Shown: in pieces, positions 26,498 through 34,991 of the stretch
How the letters are laid out: each line of letters opens with the position of its first letter
Position numbering within the stretch: position 1 is the first letter of the stretch
NCBI RefSeq assembly: GCF_023023025.1
Contig: NZ_CP095481.1
Location: 1,488,001 to 1,552,000 of the forward strand
DNA length: 64,000 nt
Origin: Amycolatopsis sp. WQ 127309
Lineage (GTDB): Bacteria; Actinomycetota; Actinomycetes; Mycobacteriales; Pseudonocardiaceae
Reading direction: 5' to 3'
Translations under genes and position numbers: made by a program
Notes under the pieces: model-generated
Seen by the model: the letters and a program-made list of their open reading frames with translations, nothing else
What the model was told of the DNA's origin: nothing
Database searches by the model: none

Positions 26498-27939
26498 GCG
26501 GGAAAGTGTTCGTCAACTACCGGCAGCGGGACGCGGCGGGCAACCTGCTGCCCCACGCGCTGGTGGTCGAGGCGCTCGCGGAGCAGCTATCCGTCTACTT
26601 CGGACACGAGGCGGTCTACTTCGACACGACGCTGCGGATCGGTGAGCCCTACCCCGCGGCGCTGCGAGCGCGCCTGCTGGAGACGGATGTGCTGGTGGTG
26701 GTCATCCACTCCACCTGGCTTTCGGACCTGGCCGACCGGTCGGGCCGGCCGCGAGACTGGGTGCGCTACGAGATCGCCATCGCGCTCGCGAGCAGTACCC
26801 GGCTGGTGCCGGTAGTGCTCACCGGAGCCGGCATGCCGTTGCCTCAGGACCTGCCTCCGGACATCCGCGAACTGGCGCACGCACAGTGCGTCGAACTGCG
26901 ATTCGGGTCGCTGGCGGCCGGGATGCAGTCCATCGTCGCCGAGACCGAGCTCGTGGTGTCCCCCCAGGCGCCGGAACTGGTGGTGGCGGTCGAGCCATTG
27001 CCCGACCGGAGCAGGATCGGCGCGGCCATCGGCGTGTTCCTGCTGTCCATTCTCCTGGGCTGCGCGAACATCGCGGTGCGCTTCGTGCCGTTCCCCGAGT
27101 TTTCCGCCGCGTGGAACGCGGCGCTGTTCGCCGGGCTGCTGACGTTCTACCTGGTGCTCATCGTACTCGTCAGCGGGTGCAAGTTCGCCCTCCGCCGCCC
27201 GATCGACTGGCTGGACGAGCGGCTCGTCCGGACATCGAGCCGTGCGTTCGTGGTGTTCGGAACGGGCGTGTTCTTCCTGGGCCTGTGCATGGTGGCGCTG
27301 ATGCTGGTCGCCACCGCCGGGCTCGATGCCGGCACGCTGCTCCTCGTGGTGGCCATCGGCCTGGTCGCCGTGGTGGCCATGGCTGTCGCGTGGCTGCGCA
27401 ACCAGGCACACACGCCGGACTGGCCCCGGCGTCCCGCCCTAGCCACGCCCTTCTGGGTGCGGCACGCGTGCGTGGAGCTGGAAACCCGGCTCAAGTCGTG
27501 GACCGCGCCGCTGACGCTCGCCCAGCAGCGGGACGCCCAGCTGGCCCTCGCCAACATCCGGGGGGCTGTAGCCGCTATGAGCACACCCGAGTCGGCTCGG
27601 CTGATCGTATGGTGGCGCAAGCGGAGCCCGTGGGTCACCCTCACCCACGCGGCGCTCATGGCGGCGGCCGTCGTGCTGGCCACCGTCGCGCTGGTGCTCG
27701 ACTGGGTCGCGGACGGACCGGACGTCCTGAGCGCCCTGTGCTGGCTGGGCGCGATCGTCGTGATCGTCGGCTCCTTCGCCGGGGCGATCGCCTTCGAGCG
27801 CGGGGGAGACCGCGGCCAGATCACCACGATCACCACGACGATCCAGGAGCGGCTGGCGTCCTTGGAGAAGCAACTCGCCGTGCTCAGCCGGCCCGGGCTC
27901 ATCGCCGCACACCGGCTGCGCTCGAACGGAAGAACCTGA
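26494..27939 (+). CDS. TIR-domain membrane protein B
   Basis: 481 residues, the same layout as its upstream neighbour. The TIR domain (about 3-145) reads KVFVNYRQ, AVYFDTTLRIGEPYPAAL, VVVIHSTW and DWVRYEIAIAL, with E93 as candidate catalytic residue. Paired membrane helices lie at about 168-190, 208-228, 247-290 and 388-430. The sequence differs enough from protein A that the pair is an old duplication; they may work as a hetero-oligomer. It starts at ATG within the stop of gene A. A hairpin terminator follows. Confidence 0.88.
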   Translation: MSGKVFVNYRQRDAAGNLLPHALVVEALAEQLSVYFGHEAVYFDTTLRIGEPYPAALRARLLETDVLVVVIHSTWLSDLADRSGRPRDWVRYEIAIALASSTRLVPVVLTGAGMPLPQDLPPDIRELAHAQCVELRFGSLAAGMQSIVAETELVVSPQAPELVVAVEPLPDRSRIGAAIGVFLLSILLGCANIAVRFVPFPEFSAAWNAALFAGLLTFYLVLIVLVSGCKFALRRPIDWLDERLVRTSSRAFVVFGTGVFFLGLCMVALMLVATAGLDAGTLLLVVAIGLVAVVAMAVAWLRNQAHTPDWPRRPALATPFWVRHACVELETRLKSWTAPLTLAQQRDAQLALANIRGAVAAMSTPESARLIVWWRKRSPWVTLTHAALMAAAVVLATVALVLDWVADGPDVLSALCWLGAIVVIVGSFAGAIAFERGGDRGQITTITTTIQERLASLEKQLAVLSRPGLIAAHRLRSNGRT

Positions 27940-27950
27940 CGCGCCGACGG

Positions 27951-27982
27951 GCGCGGGTGTGGCCGAGGACCACACCCCGCGC
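27951..27982. terminator. Terminator-like hairpin after the TIR genes
   Basis: GCGCGGGTGTGG and CCACACCCCGCGC pair around the loop CCGAGGA with one bulged base. The hairpin lies between the convergent TIR gene and the small membrane gene at 28007. Confidence 0.65.
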
Positions 27983-28006
27983 TCCCCAGCGATCGGTCCA
28001 CAGGTG

Positions 28007-28387
28007 TCAGCTGGCCGCGGCGTCAAGGCTCTTGGCCAGCTCGGAAGCCAGCTTGCGCTTCTTCCGCCAGGCCAGCTGCGCGTGGTTCATCATGCCGTAG
28101 CGCGTGCTGAACTCCGACGTCCAGATCTCGACGCCGCACCTGCTCATCCCGTCCGGCGAGAACGCGATCGAGACGACGGGAGCGCCGACCCGCAGCTTCT
28201 GCCGGTAGTTGAGATCACCTTTCCCGGAAACCTTGGTCCAGGTGACATTGAAACAGGCGGCGACGATTTCTGCCGCGGCCTGTTCGGACATCGCGACCTC
28301 GACCGCGACGTGCCGGCGTGCGTCCACTTGGACAAAGATCGCCCAGCACAGCAGAGCGATGACGACGAGCACCCAGAAAACTTCCAT
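28007..28387 (-). CDS. 126-residue single-pass membrane protein, unknown
   Basis: An N-terminal membrane helix (about 3-20; VFWVLVVIALLCWAIFV) is followed by a cytoplasmic domain with ACFNVTWTKVSGKGDLNYR and IAFSPDGMSRCGVEIW and a helical, basic C-terminus. I do not recognise a family. It is convergent with the TIR operon and divergent from the zinc-ribbon membrane protein across a 171-bp spacer, so it may be a small regulator or membrane partner within the island. The ATG start is preceded by AAAGGTGAC, a good ribosome-binding site. Confidence 0.7.
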   Translation of the reverse strand: MEVFWVLVVIALLCWAIFVQVDARRHVAVEVAMSEQAAAEIVAACFNVTWTKVSGKGDLNYRQKLRVGAPVVSIAFSPDGMSRCGVEIWTSEFSTRYGMMNHAQLAWRKKRKLASELAKSLDAAAS

Positions 28388-28469
28388 TTTTTGTCACCTT
28401 TCGCTGACGACTTCGACGTTCTTGCGGCATAGTCGTCCGCAGTCGCCGGATCGTTGCAGGCAAATGACC

Positions 28470-28496
28470 GGAATTCTCCTCGGAGCTCGTAACGTT
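28470..28496 (+). promoter_or_regulatory. Candidate SigR-type ECF promoter
   Basis: GGAAT (28470-28474) and GTT (28494-28496) are separated by 19 bp, matching the GGAAT-N18/19-GTT pattern of the actinomycete thiol-stress sigma factor SigR. It lies 62 bp upstream of the zinc-ribbon membrane-protein start. Short motifs like this also arise by chance. Confidence 0.3.
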
Positions 28497-28558
28497 ATGA
28501 CACGCGGAACGACTTGAACAGGGAAACCACCAGGATCTATGGCAGAGGTGCGTCGGGC

Positions 28559-29368
28559 ATGACAGCAGAATGCCGGCAATGCGGCGAAAACTTGCGCGAC
28601 GACGCCAGGTTCTGCGTCGGCTGCGGGGCCGCCGTCCCGCGCCGGGCCGCGGCCCCGGACGACCAGCGGCCGTCGGCCTCGCCACCGCCACCGCCTGCGA
28701 GTCCCCGATATCCGTCGCCGCCTCCTCCGCTCCCACCGGTCTCGGTCCAGAACCACACCACGACCGGACCGGGCCTGACCCAGGGCGCGAAAGCCGCTGT
28801 GGCCGCAGGAATCTGTGCGCTGGTCATCGGCGCCGTCGTACTGGTTTCGACAACCGCGGGCAACAACTCGCCCGCCCCGGGCGGCTCCGGGGGCAGTGGC
28901 TCCTTCGCAGACGGTGAAACGCAATCACAATCGCGGATCACGGAGACGATTGCCGCGCCCACGACAGAAACCACGAGCGCGGCACCCACGGATGCGCGAA
29001 GCCTGCTGCAGCAGCAGGTCGACCAGGACCGGGCCCAGGTCGAGCAGCTCGTCGGCTCCTGGCTCCCGCAGCTTTCCGCGAAGAAGCCGGACATGGTCGC
29101 CAACGGCGTCACTTACGACTACGACGCGATCTGGGCGGACTTCGTCACCAACCGGCAACAGCACCCGCAAGCACTGCTGCTGTGGTCCGGGGACTACTCC
29201 AGCTTCAAGTACCCGGACTTCTGGATCACCGTGGAGGCCCAGTCGTTCGGCGACGGCGCCTCGGCCAACACGTGGTGCGATTCGTACGGGATCAACAAGG
29301 ACGACTGCTACGCGAAACGGCTGATGCACACGGGCGGCTACACCGGCAACACCCTGCTACGCAAGTAA
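28559..29368 (+). CDS. Zinc-ribbon membrane protein with extracellular domain, unknown
   Basis: 269 residues. An N-terminal zinc ribbon (C5, C8, C19, C22) is followed by a proline-rich linker, a membrane helix at about 80-101 and a Gly/Ser/Thr-rich stalk. The extracellular C-terminal domain (about 155-269) holds SWLPQLSAKKPDMVANGVTY and a pair of cysteines in NTWCDSYGINKDDCYAK. This double-zinc-ribbon plus external-domain layout is common in actinomycete membrane proteins of unknown function. ATG 28559 is chosen over an upstream TTG because AGAGG lies about 10 nt before it. Its last 12 bp overlap the antisense DA1-like gene. Confidence 0.75.
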   Translation: MTAECRQCGENLRDDARFCVGCGAAVPRRAAAPDDQRPSASPPPPPASPRYPSPPPPLPPVSVQNHTTTGPGLTQGAKAAVAAGICALVIGAVVLVSTTAGNNSPAPGGSGGSGSFADGETQSQSRITETIAAPTTETTSAAPTDARSLLQQQVDQDRAQVEQLVGSWLPQLSAKKPDMVANGVTYDYDAIWADFVTNRQQHPQALLLWSGDYSSFKYPDFWITVEAQSFGDGASANTWCDSYGINKDDCYAKRLMHTGGYTGNTLLRK

Positions 29369-30094
29369 CCGGCCCGGAAGTTCGCCGGCCCGCACCAAGG
29401 AATCGAGAACACCGCTCAACCCGAACCGGAGAATTGCGTCACGAACCAGCCGGAACCCGGCGCCGTAGACGGGATCCGGATTGATCCTCATCCGCTCCCG
29501 GATTTGCGCCGCCAGCGGCGCTTCCAGGTCACGCAGAACGCCGTAGGCCAACGCCTCGGACAGTCCTTCCGCGATTTCCGGTCGCAGGCGCCCATGCCGC
29601 CGCTGTGCCAACCAAGCGTGGCCGAACTCGTGGGCGGCGACGCCGTAGAACAACTCGACGGGAAGGCCCGCGACAATACGGATGTCGGTAACCTTCCCGG
29701 GTTCGTCTCGCCGGTAGCGGATGGTGGTGGCGCCGAGGGCGTGGCCCTGTCCGCGGCCGAACTCGAGCAATTCGTGCGGTGGCACCAGCCGGACCTTGGC
29801 GGGCTCCCGCAGCGTGAGGCCCCTGAGCGCGAGGGATTGCCGGACGCGGCCGAGCACCGGGGCGACCTGACGCTGGAGGTCGACGGCATCATGCGCGCAC
29901 AGTTCACAACGGAGCACGCCACTCCCGAGGTCGCGCCAGGTCGCCGGTCTGACTCGCACACGGTGTTCGCAGAAGGCACATGTGGCACTCTCGCGGTGAC
30001 CGGCGCAGCTCAGATCTCCACGCAAGGCGAGCAGCGCCGCGCCGTTGACCGGCACACCGCAGACGGTGCAGCGAACCGGCGCCTCCCGCGTCAC
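29357..30094 (-). CDS. DA1-like metallopeptidase with LIM-like zinc fingers, last gene of operon B
   Basis: About 245 residues. Zinc-finger ligands C9-x2-C12, C30-x2-H33, C39-x2-C42 and C63-x2-C66 resemble a LIM-type module. The C-terminal half holds a metallopeptidase core: AAHEFGHAWL (zinc ligands H155 and H159, catalytic E156), then PEIAEGLSEALAY, whose acidic residues near 176 would supply the third ligand. This order and the wording around the site closely resemble plant DA1 ubiquitin-activated peptidases (HEMMHAWL with a following PxVEEG). The GTG start overlaps the stop of the kinase gene, so it belongs to the TerY-type vWA/PP2C/kinase operon and is a probable effector. Confidence 0.82.
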   Translation of the reverse strand: MTREAPVRCTVCGVPVNGAALLALRGDLSCAGHRESATCAFCEHRVRVRPATWRDLGSGVLRCELCAHDAVDLQRQVAPVLGRVRQSLALRGLTLREPAKVRLVPPHELLEFGRGQGHALGATTIRYRRDEPGKVTDIRIVAGLPVELFYGVAAHEFGHAWLAQRRHGRLRPEIAEGLSEALAYGVLRDLEAPLAAQIRERMRINPDPVYGAGFRLVRDAILRFGLSGVLDSLVRAGELPGRLLA

Positions 30095-31062
30095 AGTGCG
30101 GGGACCCAGCGCCCGGTCCCGGGGTCCCGGCGCCAACCCGAGGTCGTCGTCGGCGCCGGCTGTCGTCCCGAGCCGGCTGTCACCTGATCGGGCACCGAGC
30201 TCAGCCCGGTTCTGGTGGCGAAGTAGGACTCCCACTCGGCGGCTTCGGGCCGAAACCTGCCCAGGTCGGCCAACGCGGCGCCGAGCAACCGGCGTCCTTC
30301 GGCGTCCAGCACCGACCGCACACGCTGAGGGCTGCGGGACGTGCTGGCCTGCGGGCCCGGTGAGAGCGTCCGCAGGACGAACAGCCCCAGTTTGTACAGG
30401 TCCGTTGCCTGAGTGAGGACCGCTCCTTCCGGGGGCGCCCAGTCCGGCGCGTTGAGCTGCCGGACCACCGGCGCCGATCCCCGGATGCGGACCGCGTCGC
30501 AGTCGACCAGCATCACCGACGGCGTGGCGCCGGTCCTGAACAACGCGTTCTTGGCGTTGACATCGCCGAAGACGAGGCCGTTTTCGTGAAGCAGCGCCAG
30601 CGCGCCTGCCAGGTCGCGGCAGACCGCGAGCCGGTCGGTCATGTCCGGGTACGCGAGCCCGGCCCGGGACGCGACCTCGGGCCCGACGAACAGGCCCTGC
30701 ACCTCCCGCGGCAGCGTGCTCACCTTCCCGCTCGGCAGGCGTCGCCGGTCGAAGTACGAGCTCGGGATCAGCGGCATCACCACACCGCAGACGACCCCCT
30801 GCTCGATGACGACCCGAGCGGGCCACGATGCGATCCCGTCGAGCCGGGCGCGCACCGGCGCGGCCAGCTTGCTGCGGGCGCGGACGATCGCACGGAGACC
30901 GTGCGGCGGCTGGTGGCCGGCGTGGTAGTGCTTGTAGACGACCTCGCCGGCGACATCCGGAAGCCGTAGCGAGGGCAGCAGGTGGACCGTCGCCTGGCCG
31001 CCCTTGCCCAGCCGCTCACCGAGCTCACCCAGCTCCGCACGGTCGATCTCGTCGTCGCTCAT
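30091..31062 (-). CDS. Degenerate Ser/Thr protein-kinase-like protein (TerY triad kinase)
   Basis: 323 residues. A glycine-rich loop (RLGKGGQATVH, 18-28) and a candidate ATP-site lysine K44 open the kinase fold. The catalytic loop reads LVFGDVNAKNALF: D167 and N172 are kept but the usual His-Arg before Asp is replaced. The metal motif DFG is VDCD (D187). It can still bind and perhaps transfer phosphate, but it is clearly divergent. It overlaps the PP2C gene upstream and the DA1-like gene downstream by four bases. Together with the TerY-type vWA it forms the known vWA/phosphatase/kinase triad. Confidence 0.83.
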   Translation of the reverse strand: MSDDEIDRAELGELGERLGKGGQATVHLLPSLRLPDVAGEVVYKHYHAGHQPPHGLRAIVRARSKLAAPVRARLDGIASWPARVVIEQGVVCGVVMPLIPSSYFDRRRLPSGKVSTLPREVQGLFVGPEVASRAGLAYPDMTDRLAVCRDLAGALALLHENGLVFGDVNAKNALFRTGATPSVMLVDCDAVRIRGSAPVVRQLNAPDWAPPEGAVLTQATDLYKLGLFVLRTLSPGPQASTSRSPQRVRSVLDAEGRRLLGAALADLGRFRPEAAEWESYFATRTGLSSVPDQVTAGSGRQPAPTTTSGWRRDPGTGRWVPAL

Positions 31063-32033
31063 GGGCTGGGGACCGGCCAGAGCGCCAACGCGGTGCGGTC
31101 GTCGTCGTAAGAGCGACGGGCGAAGTCCACCTGTGCCGCGAAGTTGAGTGAAGTGGGCGCAGTGGCCCAAGCCCGCGCGAGGAAGGCCCCGACCTCTCCG
31201 CCGCCGCTTCCGAGCGCGTCACCGACGCCGTCGGTCATCAGCACCAAGGCGGTTCCAGGCCCGAAACGGACGACGACGGTCTCCGGAGCCACCGCGGGCA
31301 CCACGGGAATGGCAGCGGTCGTGCTCGACGCGACTTCGCTGTCGGAGTTCTTGACGTGCTGAAGAGGGGTCCACGGGACGGCCTCACCGGGGTTGAGCAG
31401 CCAAGCCGACGTGTCACCCAGAGCCACGACGTGGGCGGTGTGCTCGCCGTTCGCGCCGGGCTCCAAGTCGATCACCGCGAACAACGCGGTGGAGGCCAGG
31501 TAGCGGCCCGCCTCGCGTGGATCGGTGCCCGGCGGATCGCCGCCGTTCCGGCGAGCGATGTCGTGGGCGGCCGATACCGTCCGGGAGACGAGTTTCCCCA
31601 GCATCATCAGCCAGTCGAGCTTCTCCGGAGTGACGGCCGAGAGCTGTTCCACCAGGTTCCGGCAGCCGTCGCGCGTGACGATCTCCGCAGCGAGGTGCGA
31701 ATACTCGCCGGCGGCGACACCGTCGGCGACACAAGCGACGAGGTAACGGCCGTCCTCACTCAACATCCGGGCGTAAGCGTCCTGCCGCGCCGAGCCGTAG
31801 AAGCGGTGCGACAGCCCTCGAATGCTGGCGGCTCGCAGCTCCAGGCTCGCGCCACCGCGGTCGTCCCGCACCTGGTCCGCGTCGATGATGTAGGCGGGCA
31901 CGTCCGGGAACCGGGAGTCGAGCTTCGGTTTCACGGCCACGGCGGCCCGGCCCGGGTCGCCGATCCGGACGGGTTCGACCGGATCGAACCGCGGAGCGGG
32001 CTGCGCAGCGCTTTCGTCCAGGTGGTGGGTCAC
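31059..32033 (-). CDS. PP2C-family protein phosphatase
   Basis: About 324 residues. After a 90-residue N-terminal extension comes a PP2C fold with metal-binding aspartates in VACVADGVAAGEYS, ALVLMTDGVGDALGSGG and YDDDRTALALW. It is expected to remove phosphates placed by the adjacent kinase. The GTG start at 32033 overlaps the stop of the vWA gene and its own stop overlaps the kinase ATG. The vWA, phosphatase and kinase order is the TerY-P triad known from tellurite/stress-related loci. Confidence 0.87.
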   Translation of the reverse strand: MTHHLDESAAQPAPRFDPVEPVRIGDPGRAAVAVKPKLDSRFPDVPAYIIDADQVRDDRGGASLELRAASIRGLSHRFYGSARQDAYARMLSEDGRYLVACVADGVAAGEYSHLAAEIVTRDGCRNLVEQLSAVTPEKLDWLMMLGKLVSRTVSAAHDIARRNGGDPPGTDPREAGRYLASTALFAVIDLEPGANGEHTAHVVALGDTSAWLLNPGEAVPWTPLQHVKNSDSEVASSTTAAIPVVPAVAPETVVVRFGPGTALVLMTDGVGDALGSGGGEVGAFLARAWATAPTSLNFAAQVDFARRSYDDDRTALALWPVPSP

Positions 32034-32767
32034 AGGAAGTCCCCGTCCGCATTCGCGGCCGCGACCCCGCTCGGCAGGTCCGCGGGATCCGGGTGGATCA
32101 GGCCGGAGTCGCCGCCGGCCAGGTTGGTCCCGGAGCTGAGGACGCTCGAAATCATGATCTCGGCCATGCCGGCGATCGCCTGCGCGGCGTCGTTCCCCTC
32201 GTCCATCAGGTACATCCGGCTCTGCTTCGTCCCCGTCGCGGGGTGGATCAACCGTCGCAGGACCTGCGGATCGGCCTCCTTGACCCCGAACGGGATCACG
32301 TTCGGATACATCGCGAAGCCGACGTTGGACTGCCGGTCGTACTCGGTGAGCTCCCGGAACGCGCTTGTCCACTCGTCTTCGGTGTCGGTGGGTGCTCCAT
32401 CGGTCAGGAAGAACACCGCCGGCCGGTGCACGCTGAAACCGTCGGCCTTCAACTGCGTCACGTTCGCCTCGATCTCCTTGCGCAGCAACCGGAACGCGGC
32501 CGCGTAGGACGTCGATCCCCGGCACGACAACCCCGGCAGGACGACGTCGGGGTCAAGGAGGTCGCACAGCGGCAGCCGAACCTGCGCGTCACCGGCGAAG
32601 TCGACGAGCGCGAGCCGGATCTTGTCGGTCAGGATCGGATCGGTCGCCAGCGCGTCCGAGAGCCTCGGCATGATGTCATTGGCGTTCTGGAGCTGCTCCC
32701 CGTCCATCGACCACGAAACATCGATCACGACGTAGAACGGCAGGATTTTGGCGAGTTCGTCGGGCAT
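32030..32767 (-). CDS. TerY-type cytosolic vWA-domain protein
   Basis: 245 residues without a signal peptide. The MIDAS is intact: D16-x-S18-x-S20 (VIDVSWSM), Thr in GSTSYAAA and Asp in FFLTDGAPTD. The protein binds a partner through a metal ion and is probably the regulated scaffold whose phosphorylation state is set by the kinase and phosphatase downstream. ATG 32767 has AAGGA a few bases before it. It starts 20 bp after the second Hsp70 gene in the same operon. A related vWA protein lies at 50474-51115. Confidence 0.9.
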   Translation of the reverse strand: MPDELAKILPFYVVIDVSWSMDGEQLQNANDIMPRLSDALATDPILTDKIRLALVDFAGDAQVRLPLCDLLDPDVVLPGLSCRGSTSYAAAFRLLRKEIEANVTQLKADGFSVHRPAVFFLTDGAPTDTEDEWTSAFRELTEYDRQSNVGFAMYPNVIPFGVKEADPQVLRRLIHPATGTKQSRMYLMDEGNDAAQAIAGMAEIMISSVLSSGTNLAGGDSGLIHPDPADLPSGVAAANADGDFL

Positions 32768-32787
32768 GGTTCCTTCTCTCGATCGGA

Positions 32788-34521
32788 TCAGAACAGGTAG
32801 GCGTACTGGCGGAGCTTGCGTTCCAGCGCTTCACGGCACTCGTCGGAAGCCGCGCCGACCGATCGCTCGAGGTCCGAGCACAACGCTTCGAGGCGCTGCC
32901 CCTCGTCCTCGCCGACGAACGGCACCACCTTGTTCCGCGCACGCTCGAGCAGGTGGACCGTCGCGCTGTCCAGGGCGGGCGCGGGCGCGGGCGCAGTCGC
33001 GGTCGCCACAGGCGCCGGTGTCGCCGAACCGGCCGGTCCGCCACCCGACTCGATGGTCGTCCGGACCCGGGTCGCGAGGTTGATCAGCTGCGACTTGTCC
33101 TTGGTCACGCCGAACGAGACGTCGTCGCGCAACATCACCCGGCCAGTCCTGGTGTTGGTGACGGTGATGTGCAGGATGCCGTCCACGTTGTACTCGTAGC
33201 TGATGTCGAACGCGTTCTCCTGCTGGGTCAGATCCGGGTCGACGTCGATGCTCCACTCCTTGAGCACCACGTTGTCCGGATCGGAGACCTCCTTGGCCGG
33301 ATCGCCTTCGATGACCCGGACCAGCACGGATCGCTGTCCCTGGACGGCCGGGATGTAGTTGTCGCTCTCCCTCGCCGGCAGCTGCCGGTTCCGCGGGATC
33401 AGCACGCTGAACTCCGGACGCTGGTTGTCGTTGTGCACGATCGTGCCCAGCGCGTGTTCGGTGGACACGAAGAAGTCCTTGTCCAGCTGGCCGAGCAGGA
33501 TCGCGGACGCGATGGCTGCCCCCTCCGCCACCGCGGTCATGGGATCGCAGCCGGTGGCCGGTTCGCGGCCGACCGTTTCCGACACCAGCTTGCGCGCGGC
33601 CGGGATCTTGCTGCTGCCACCGACCATGACCAGCTGGTCGATTCCGCCCGGACCGATCTGGAGGTCGCGCAGGCACTGCAGGATGGGCTGCCGCGCCTCC
33701 TCGAGGAGTTTGCCGATCGATTTCTCGAAGAGCACCCGGTCGACCTGGACGTATTCGCCGTCCGGAAGCCGCAGGTTCGTCTCCTCCTGGGAGGACAGCA
33801 GGATCTTCGCCCGCTCGACCTCCAGCCGGAACTGCGCTTCCTGCCCCGGCGACCACGACGGCCGCCGCGGAAGCCGGTTGCGGATCGCCAGTGCGAACGC
33901 CTCGTCCAGATCGATCCCGCCCGACCGGGGAATTCCCTTTGACGCCCGTTCGATGAAGACACCTTCGATCGTCTCGAGAACGGTGACGTCAAGAGTTCCA
34001 CCGCCCCAGTCGAACACCAGGATGTTCTGGTCGCGGCGGGCGTCGACGGCATAGGCCATCGCGGCCGCCGTGGGCTCGTTGACGAGCGCCTGGACGTCGA
34101 TGCCGGCGAGCCCGGCACAGAGCTTCGTGCGGTAGCGGGCCAAACCGCGGCTGTTGGCCGGGATGGTCACTACCGCTCGGTCGACCTCGACCCCGGCCGA
34201 GGCGCTGCGCAGGTGACCGAAGAGCAGCGCTGCGGCCTCCTCGACTGACACCCGCGAACCGCCGATGTCGACGAACTCCTCCGTGGCGAACAGCCTCTTG
34301 ACGGTTTCGAGCTTGCCTTCTTGCTGTCGCTTCGCGGCCCAGCCGAACGTCGTCCGGCGCCCGTCCTGGGACACGCCGACCACCGAGGGCATCACCTTGT
34401 CGAACCCGAGCTGCTCCCACTCCCCCGGCGGCGAGTCGATGGAGAGTACCTCGACCTCGTGGCCGTTCCACTGGGCCAGGACCGAGTTCGTCGTGCCGAA
34501 GTCGATGCCGTAGGGGTTCAC
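32788..34521 (-). CDS. Divergent Hsp70 (DnaK-like) chaperone B
   Basis: 577 residues. The nucleotide-binding domain is complete: GIDFGTTNSVLAQW, NEPTAAAMAYA, FDWGGGTLDVT and MVGGSSKIP. The substrate-binding beta-domain (ISYEYNVDGILHITV) is followed by an Ala/Pro/Thr linker (APVATATAPAPAPA) and only a short helical C-terminus, so the lid is reduced. It differs strongly from chaperone A of the plus-strand operon. The GTG start overlaps the stop of the coiled-coil gene, and J-like and coiled-coil genes precede it, giving a dedicated chaperone set. Confidence 0.92.
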   Translation of the reverse strand: MNPYGIDFGTTNSVLAQWNGHEVEVLSIDSPPGEWEQLGFDKVMPSVVGVSQDGRRTTFGWAAKRQQEGKLETVKRLFATEEFVDIGGSRVSVEEAAALLFGHLRSASAGVEVDRAVVTIPANSRGLARYRTKLCAGLAGIDVQALVNEPTAAAMAYAVDARRDQNILVFDWGGGTLDVTVLETIEGVFIERASKGIPRSGGIDLDEAFALAIRNRLPRRPSWSPGQEAQFRLEVERAKILLSSQEETNLRLPDGEYVQVDRVLFEKSIGKLLEEARQPILQCLRDLQIGPGGIDQLVMVGGSSKIPAARKLVSETVGREPATGCDPMTAVAEGAAIASAILLGQLDKDFFVSTEHALGTIVHNDNQRPEFSVLIPRNRQLPARESDNYIPAVQGQRSVLVRVIEGDPAKEVSDPDNVVLKEWSIDVDPDLTQQENAFDISYEYNVDGILHITVTNTRTGRVMLRDDVSFGVTKDKSQLINLATRVRTTIESGGGPAGSATPAPVATATAPAPAPALDSATVHLLERARNKVVPFVGEDEGQRLEALCSDLERSVGAASDECREALERKLRQYAYLF

Positions 34522-34991
34522 GACCGCACCTCGCGCTCTCCTGCATGCCGAGCGGCGGGAAGGCGTGGCACGCGTTCGGTCTGCCCCATCACGACGGGTC
34601 GGCCGGTTGCCTCGTCGACGAAGGCGTGCCGAAGGACACGCAGCTCGTCGCCGTCACCTCCCAGGTCGTCGTAGTACCGCGAGTCGGCGGGGTCGGCCCA
34701 GCGGACCACCCCCGCCTGGCTGAGCCATTCCTCGACCACCTGCCGGAGCTGCGGAGCCTGGGCGTGCGCGGCCTCCGCGAAGACCGCGAGCTGCCTCAGG
34801 TGCGCCGTCCGCTCCTGGGCAGCCGCGACGATCTGGCGCCGCAGCCCGTCGTACGCGTCGACGGACAACGCCGACGAAGGCTCGCGGACGATGGTCGCCA
34901 CCTCGATGCGTTCGATCGAGCGGCTGATCCGGTCCAGTGATCGCTCGACTTCGGACAGCCGCGCGAGAAGCGCGTCGGTGCGTCGGGTCAT
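34518..34991 (-). CDS. Coiled-coil protein between J-like and Hsp70 genes, possible divergent GrpE
   Basis: 157 residues. The first 90 residues form long helices with heptad character (LARLSEVERSLDRISRSIERI). The end is a small mixed domain with AGVVRWADPADS and FVDEATGRPVVMGQTERVP. The size, coiled-coil then small beta-domain order, and position directly before an Hsp70 gene and after a J-like gene fit a GrpE-type exchange factor, but the sequence signature is weak. It could instead be an Hsp70-specific adaptor. Overlaps of four bases with both neighbours show tight coupling. Confidence 0.6.
   Translation of the reverse strand: MTRRTDALLARLSEVERSLDRISRSIERIEVATIVREPSSALSVDAYDGLRRQIVAAAQERTAHLRQLAVFAEAAHAQAPQLRQVVEEWLSQAGVVRWADPADSRYYDDLGGDGDELRVLRHAFVDEATGRPVVMGQTERVPRLPAARHAGEREVRS

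Noticed and set aside
30095..30826. Upstream extension of the DA1-like protein
   Set aside because: It is the antisense-type second frame of the kinase gene; the zinc-finger region starts just after the overlapping GTG 30094.
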